Notes under the pieces: generated by a model
Seen by the model: the letters and a program-made list of their open reading frames with translations, nothing else
Told to the model about the DNA's origin: nothing
Databases searched by the model: none
Position numbers and translations under genes: made by a program
Origin: an uncultured Oscillospiraceae bacterium
GTDB taxonomy: Bacteria; Bacillota; Clostridia; Oscillospirales; Ruminococcaceae
DNA length: 15,609 nt
Direction of reading: 5' to 3'
NCBI GenBank assembly: GCA_900543295.1
Contig: UQQY01000032.1
Span: 1 to 15,609 of the forward strand
Shown here: one piece after another, positions 13,237-15,609 of the stretch
Position numbering within the stretch: position 1 is the stretch's first letter
Layout: the number at the start of each line of letters is the position of its first letter

Positions 13237-14631
13237 TCATTTTGCGGGGGATGCGTGGCTTTCTCCCTTATTGGTATTTTCGGGGCCGCGGCGAAGGATT
13301 CTGGGAATCAGAATCAAAAATACGGTTCCCGTAGTCAGCGACGCCAGCACGTCTGCGACCGGCTCTGCCAGAAAGACGGCGAAGACCTTATCTGCGAAAA
13401 AGCACGGCAGAATATATACAAACGGAATGAGCAGCACAATTTTTCGCAGAAGCGCCATCAGCAGGGAGACCTTCGCCTGTCCCAGTGCGACAAACGTCTG
13501 CTGGCAGGCAATCTGAATCCCGAAGAAAAGCGAACCCGCCATATAGATGCGCAGAGCCCACACCGCCTTATCGAATAGCGCAGCCTTGCTTGTGAACATG
13601 GCGACGAAAACCTGCGGCGCAAACATGGAGACGCACCACAAAAGCGCGGAGTAGGAGAGCGAGACCGTCAGCAGGTATCGAAAGGCCTGTTTGACACGGT
13701 CGTTGCGGTGCGCGCCGTAGTTAAAGCTGATAATCGGCTGGGCACCCTGCGTAAGCCCTTGCAGAGGCATCATGCAAAACTGCATCACGCTGCCTAAAAT
13801 CGTCATGGCGCCGACTGCAACGTCGCCGCCGTAGCGCTGTAGGGAGGAGTTTAACGCGATATTGACAAGGCTCTCCGTGCTCTGCATGATAAACGGCGAG
13901 ATACCGAGCGCCATAACCGGCAGAATGACACGGCGGCGCAGACGAAAATACTTTTTGCGGATACGAATCTTTGACTTTTTGCTACAGAGAAAGCGCAGTA
14001 CCCAGATTGCGGAAACCGCCTGCGAAAGCACGGTTGCGATAGCCGCGCCTGCAACGCCCAGACCGAAACCATAAATAAACAGTGGATCCAGCGCAATATT
14101 GATGACGGCGCCGATGATAACCGTTGCCATCGAGGTGGTGGCAAAGCCCTGTGTGGAAATAAAGGAGTTTAAACCGAGAGCCATCTGTACGAAAACGGTG
14201 CCGCAGACGTAGATCGTCATATAAGTGGAAGCATACCCGATTGTATCCGCGCTCGCGCCGAACAGCATCAAAAGCGGTTTTCCAAACAGCAGAAACAGCA
14301 CGGTCAGAGAAACGGAAAGAATAAGCAGCGTCACGAAGCTGTTCCCGAGAATTTCTTCTGCCTCGTCGTCCTTTCCGGCTCCCATTTTGATGGCAACACG
14401 CGGCGCACCGCCCATGCCGATAAAAGCAGAAAAGGCGGAAATCAGCATTAGAATGGGAAAGGTAACGCCAACGCCGGTCAGCGCGACGTCGCCGACAGAT
14501 GGAATATGCCCAATATAAATACGGTCCACAATGTTATAAAGCGCATTGATTAGCTGCGCCATAATAGCGGGCAGAGCCAGACGCAGCAGCAGCGAGCCGA
14601 TTCGATCGCTGCCAAGATCGTTGTTTTTCAA
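13237..14631 (-). CDS. MATE-family efflux transporter
   Basis: The 464-residue inner-membrane protein has about 12 helices in two homologous halves. It has the MATE start LALPAIMAQLINALYNIVDRIYIGHI (near residues 17-42), GVGVTFPI in the first half, and the matching MQFCMMPLQGLTQGAQPIISFNYGAHR in the second half. MATE proteins export drugs or metabolites using sodium or proton gradients; the substrate is not predictable here. TTG 14631 is chosen because AGGAGG lies 8 bases upstream and the protein then starts at the usual place; an earlier start at 14700 would overlap the promoter. No terminator lies between it and the pheST promoter, so some readthrough into pheST is possible. Confidence 0.93.
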   Translation of the reverse strand: MKNNDLGSDRIGSLLLRLALPAIMAQLINALYNIVDRIYIGHIPSVGDVALTGVGVTFPILMLISAFSAFIGMGGAPRVAIKMGAGKDDEAEEILGNSFVTLLILSVSLTVLFLLFGKPLLMLFGASADTIGYASTYMTIYVCGTVFVQMALGLNSFISTQGFATTSMATVIIGAVINIALDPLFIYGFGLGVAGAAIATVLSQAVSAIWVLRFLCSKKSKIRIRKKYFRLRRRVILPVMALGISPFIMQSTESLVNIALNSSLQRYGGDVAVGAMTILGSVMQFCMMPLQGLTQGAQPIISFNYGAHRNDRVKQAFRYLLTVSLSYSALLWCVSMFAPQVFVAMFTSKAALFDKAVWALRIYMAGSLFFGIQIACQQTFVALGQAKVSLLMALLRKIVLLIPFVYILPCFFADKVFAVFLAEPVADVLASLTTGTVFLILIPRILRRGPENTNKGESHASPAK

Positions 14632-14702
14632 AGAAAAGACCTCCTTATATATTAAAGTGAAAACAGCCGCAAGGCGTTCTCTTGTTTGATGGCATAACAA
14701 TT

Positions 14703-14731
14703 ATTATATCAAACTCCATATGTAAAAGCAA
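14703..14731 (-). promoter_or_regulatory. Promoter of the MATE transporter gene
   Basis: On the minus strand, TTGCTT (14726-14731) and TATAAT (14703-14708) are separated by 17 bases. The leader of about 65 bases holds the short inverted GCCG/CGGC-type sequence near 14665-14675 but no recognised regulator. Confidence 0.72.
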
Positions 14732-14821
14732 ATCATGCGCCTTCTACCGTCAAAAAGTTCTTTTACAGCTTTCACTGATAGGAAAAATTCGATTTATGAC
14801 GGATTTATTATAATAGTCTCA

Positions 14822-14850
14822 TTGCATAATGGGGAATCGTCGCTTATACT
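14822..14850 (+). promoter_or_regulatory. Promoter of the MGMT-family gene
   Basis: TTGCAT (14822-14827) and TATACT (14845-14850) are separated by 17 bases. The leader would be very short, about 15-18 bases, just enough for the ribosome binding site. Confidence 0.7.
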
Positions 14851-14873
14851 GAGAAAAAGGGAGGCGAAATGTT

Positions 14874-15353
14874 GTGGCGAACGAAGAGAAAAAGGACTTT
14901 AACGCAATGCTGCTGGAAAATAGAGATATGCCGAAAATACAGATCATTACAGATTCCGCTTCTATCAAAAAATACGGCGGGGAGAAAATGTATTTTGCGC
15001 CGCCGGCGGACTATGATGCGGTTATGAGGGCGGTACCGTTCGGAAGGGGGGCAACAGTTGGAGAGATTCGCAGCTTTTTTGCGAGAAAAAACAATGCCGA
15101 TTTCACCGATCCGATAACGGCTGGAATTTTTGTTTCCATTGCAGCGTGGGCGAGCTATCAGCGTAAGGACGATCAAACGCCGTACTGGCGTACGCTCAAA
15201 GCAGACGGCGAGCTGAATCCGAAATATCCCGGCGGTGTGGAAGAGCAGAAAAAGCGCCTGGAGGATGAGGGACACACCATAGTAACAAAGGGCAGAACCA
15301 GGCTTCGCTATGTGGTAAAGGATTATGAGGCGGCGCTTTACCGGCCGATGTAG
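14874..15353 (+). CDS. MGMT/alkyltransferase-like family protein lacking the reactive cysteine
   Basis: The 159-residue protein contains a region like the DNA-binding C-terminal domain of O6-methylguanine methyltransferase: VPFGRGATVGEIRSFFARK (helix-turn-helix start), DPITAGIFVSIAAWAS, and a PGG...L...GH.I end. The PCHR active-site motif is replaced by PYWR at residues 103-106, followed by TLKADGELNPKYPGG. Loss of the Cys is the feature of alkyltransferase-like proteins, which bind damaged DNA and flag it for other repair systems instead of repairing it directly; applying this role here is inference. The N-terminal 45 residues are extra to the domain. The start is GTG 14874 with GGGAGG 9 bases upstream; a nearby ATG at 14869 is out of frame. 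It is a single-gene unit with no obvious terminator. Confidence 0.85.
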   Translation: MANEEKKDFNAMLLENRDMPKIQIITDSASIKKYGGEKMYFAPPADYDAVMRAVPFGRGATVGEIRSFFARKNNADFTDPITAGIFVSIAAWASYQRKDDQTPYWRTLKADGELNPKYPGGVEEQKKRLEDEGHTIVTKGRTRLRYVVKDYEAALYRPM

Positions 15354-15410
15354 TCACTGATGGTTACAAGGATGTCATTTTTGACGGGAATACAGGCCGT
15401 TTTAAAAAAA

Positions 15411-15461
15411 TGTAATTCTTTTGTCATCTTTTTTTATCCAAAATTTGTAATGGAAATGTAA
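15411..15461 (+). promoter_or_regulatory. Pho-box-like direct repeats
   Basis: Two pairs of TGTAA/TGTCA words occur with exactly 11 bases between starts: TGTAA 15411 with TGTCA 15422, and TGTAA 15446 with TGTAA 15457. An 11-base repeat of TGTCA-like words is the pattern bound by PhoB/PhoP response regulators. They lie 23-73 bases upstream of a perfect -10 box (TATAAT, 15484-15489) that has no good -35 box, as expected for an activated promoter. Confidence 0.45.
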
Positions 15462-15483
15462 CGACTGTGCTGTGAAAGGGTCG

Positions 15484-15489
15484 TATAAT
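15484..15489 (+). promoter_or_regulatory. -10 box for the gene at the right edge
   Basis: A perfect TATAAT is followed 53 bases later by the start codon. The position of a -35 box 17 bases upstream (15461-15466) reads ACGACT and is not a match, suggesting dependence on an activator. Confidence 0.6.
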
Positions 15490-15542
15490 AAAAACAACCG
15501 AAAAGTGAATTCGGCAGAGAAAAAATAGCGGGGGAGATCGGG

Positions 15543-15609
15543 ATGCTTCGGGTGCGGATCAAAAAAATTTGCCGTCAGGCGGGAATCACGCTGTTGATTT
15601 TTTCCGTTA
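15543..15609 (+). CDS. N-terminus of a membrane or secreted protein (partial)
   Basis: The window ends 22 codons into this gene. ATG 15543 follows GGGGGAG by 6 bases. The peptide MLRVRIKKICRQAGITLLIF has a strongly basic start followed by the beginning of a hydrophobic stretch, as in a signal peptide or first membrane helix. Its identity cannot be told. If the upstream repeats are Pho boxes, candidates would be a phosphate-binding protein or a PhoR-type sensor kinase, but this is speculation. Confidence 0.7.
   Translation, partial: MLRVRIKKICRQAGITLLIFSV

Noticed and set aside
14844..15275. Minus-strand frame opposite the MGMT-family gene
   Set aside because: It has no ribosome binding site and the plus-strand gene shows clear family motifs.

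Overview
The window looks like a chromosomal stretch from a spore-forming, low-to-mid GC Clostridia (Firmicutes), most likely a gut-type Oscillospirales/Ruminococcaceae relative. The reasons are strong AGGAGG-type ribosome binding sites, a T-box leader on pheST, the Firmicute-specific yaaL-bofA sporulation pair, frequent TTG starts, and intrinsic terminators with long A/T flanks. Family names come from recognising motifs in the translated sequence; no database search was possible.

Layout. Positions 1-122 hold the end of an unidentified gene and its terminator. Positions 168-687 hold a decayed transglutaminase-like gene that has lost its catalytic middle. On the minus strand, 815-2302 encodes a two-domain PPK2-type polyphosphate:AMP phosphotransferase. 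Its upstream region carries a tandemly duplicated double-hairpin repeat (2441-2598), then a strong promoter, tRNA-Gln(CTG) and a terminator. Next come an array of mini-hairpins separated by ATGAAAT (about 2785-2858), a MarR regulator (minus) divergent from a small HEAT-repeat protein (plus), and a small CmpB-type membrane protein. The minus-strand genes for HflX, BofA and YaaL follow, then a 64-residue Cys-containing ORF (plus).

Positions 6872-8954 form a minus-strand operon of an unknown multispanning membrane protein, a GNAT acetyltransferase and a trans-aconitate methyltransferase-like enzyme. Opposite it, 9038-9374 holds two tiny membrane-peptide ORFs on the plus strand; the second is interrupted by an in-frame TGA after which the reading frame continues sensibly. 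The pheST operon (9458-12911, minus) is preceded by a T-box leader. A MATE transporter (minus) lies just upstream of the pheST promoter. At the right end are an MGMT/alkyltransferase-like protein (plus) and the first codons of a membrane or secreted protein preceded by Pho-box-like direct repeats.

Most of the window is housekeeping: translation (pheST, tRNA-Gln, HflX), sporulation (BofA) and nucleotide/polyphosphate metabolism. The items most worth a second look are the two non-coding repeat structures around the tRNA, the interrupted small membrane ORF, the excised transglutaminase core and the Pho-box-like repeats. I found no phage, IS element, CRISPR array or clear new defence-type system.
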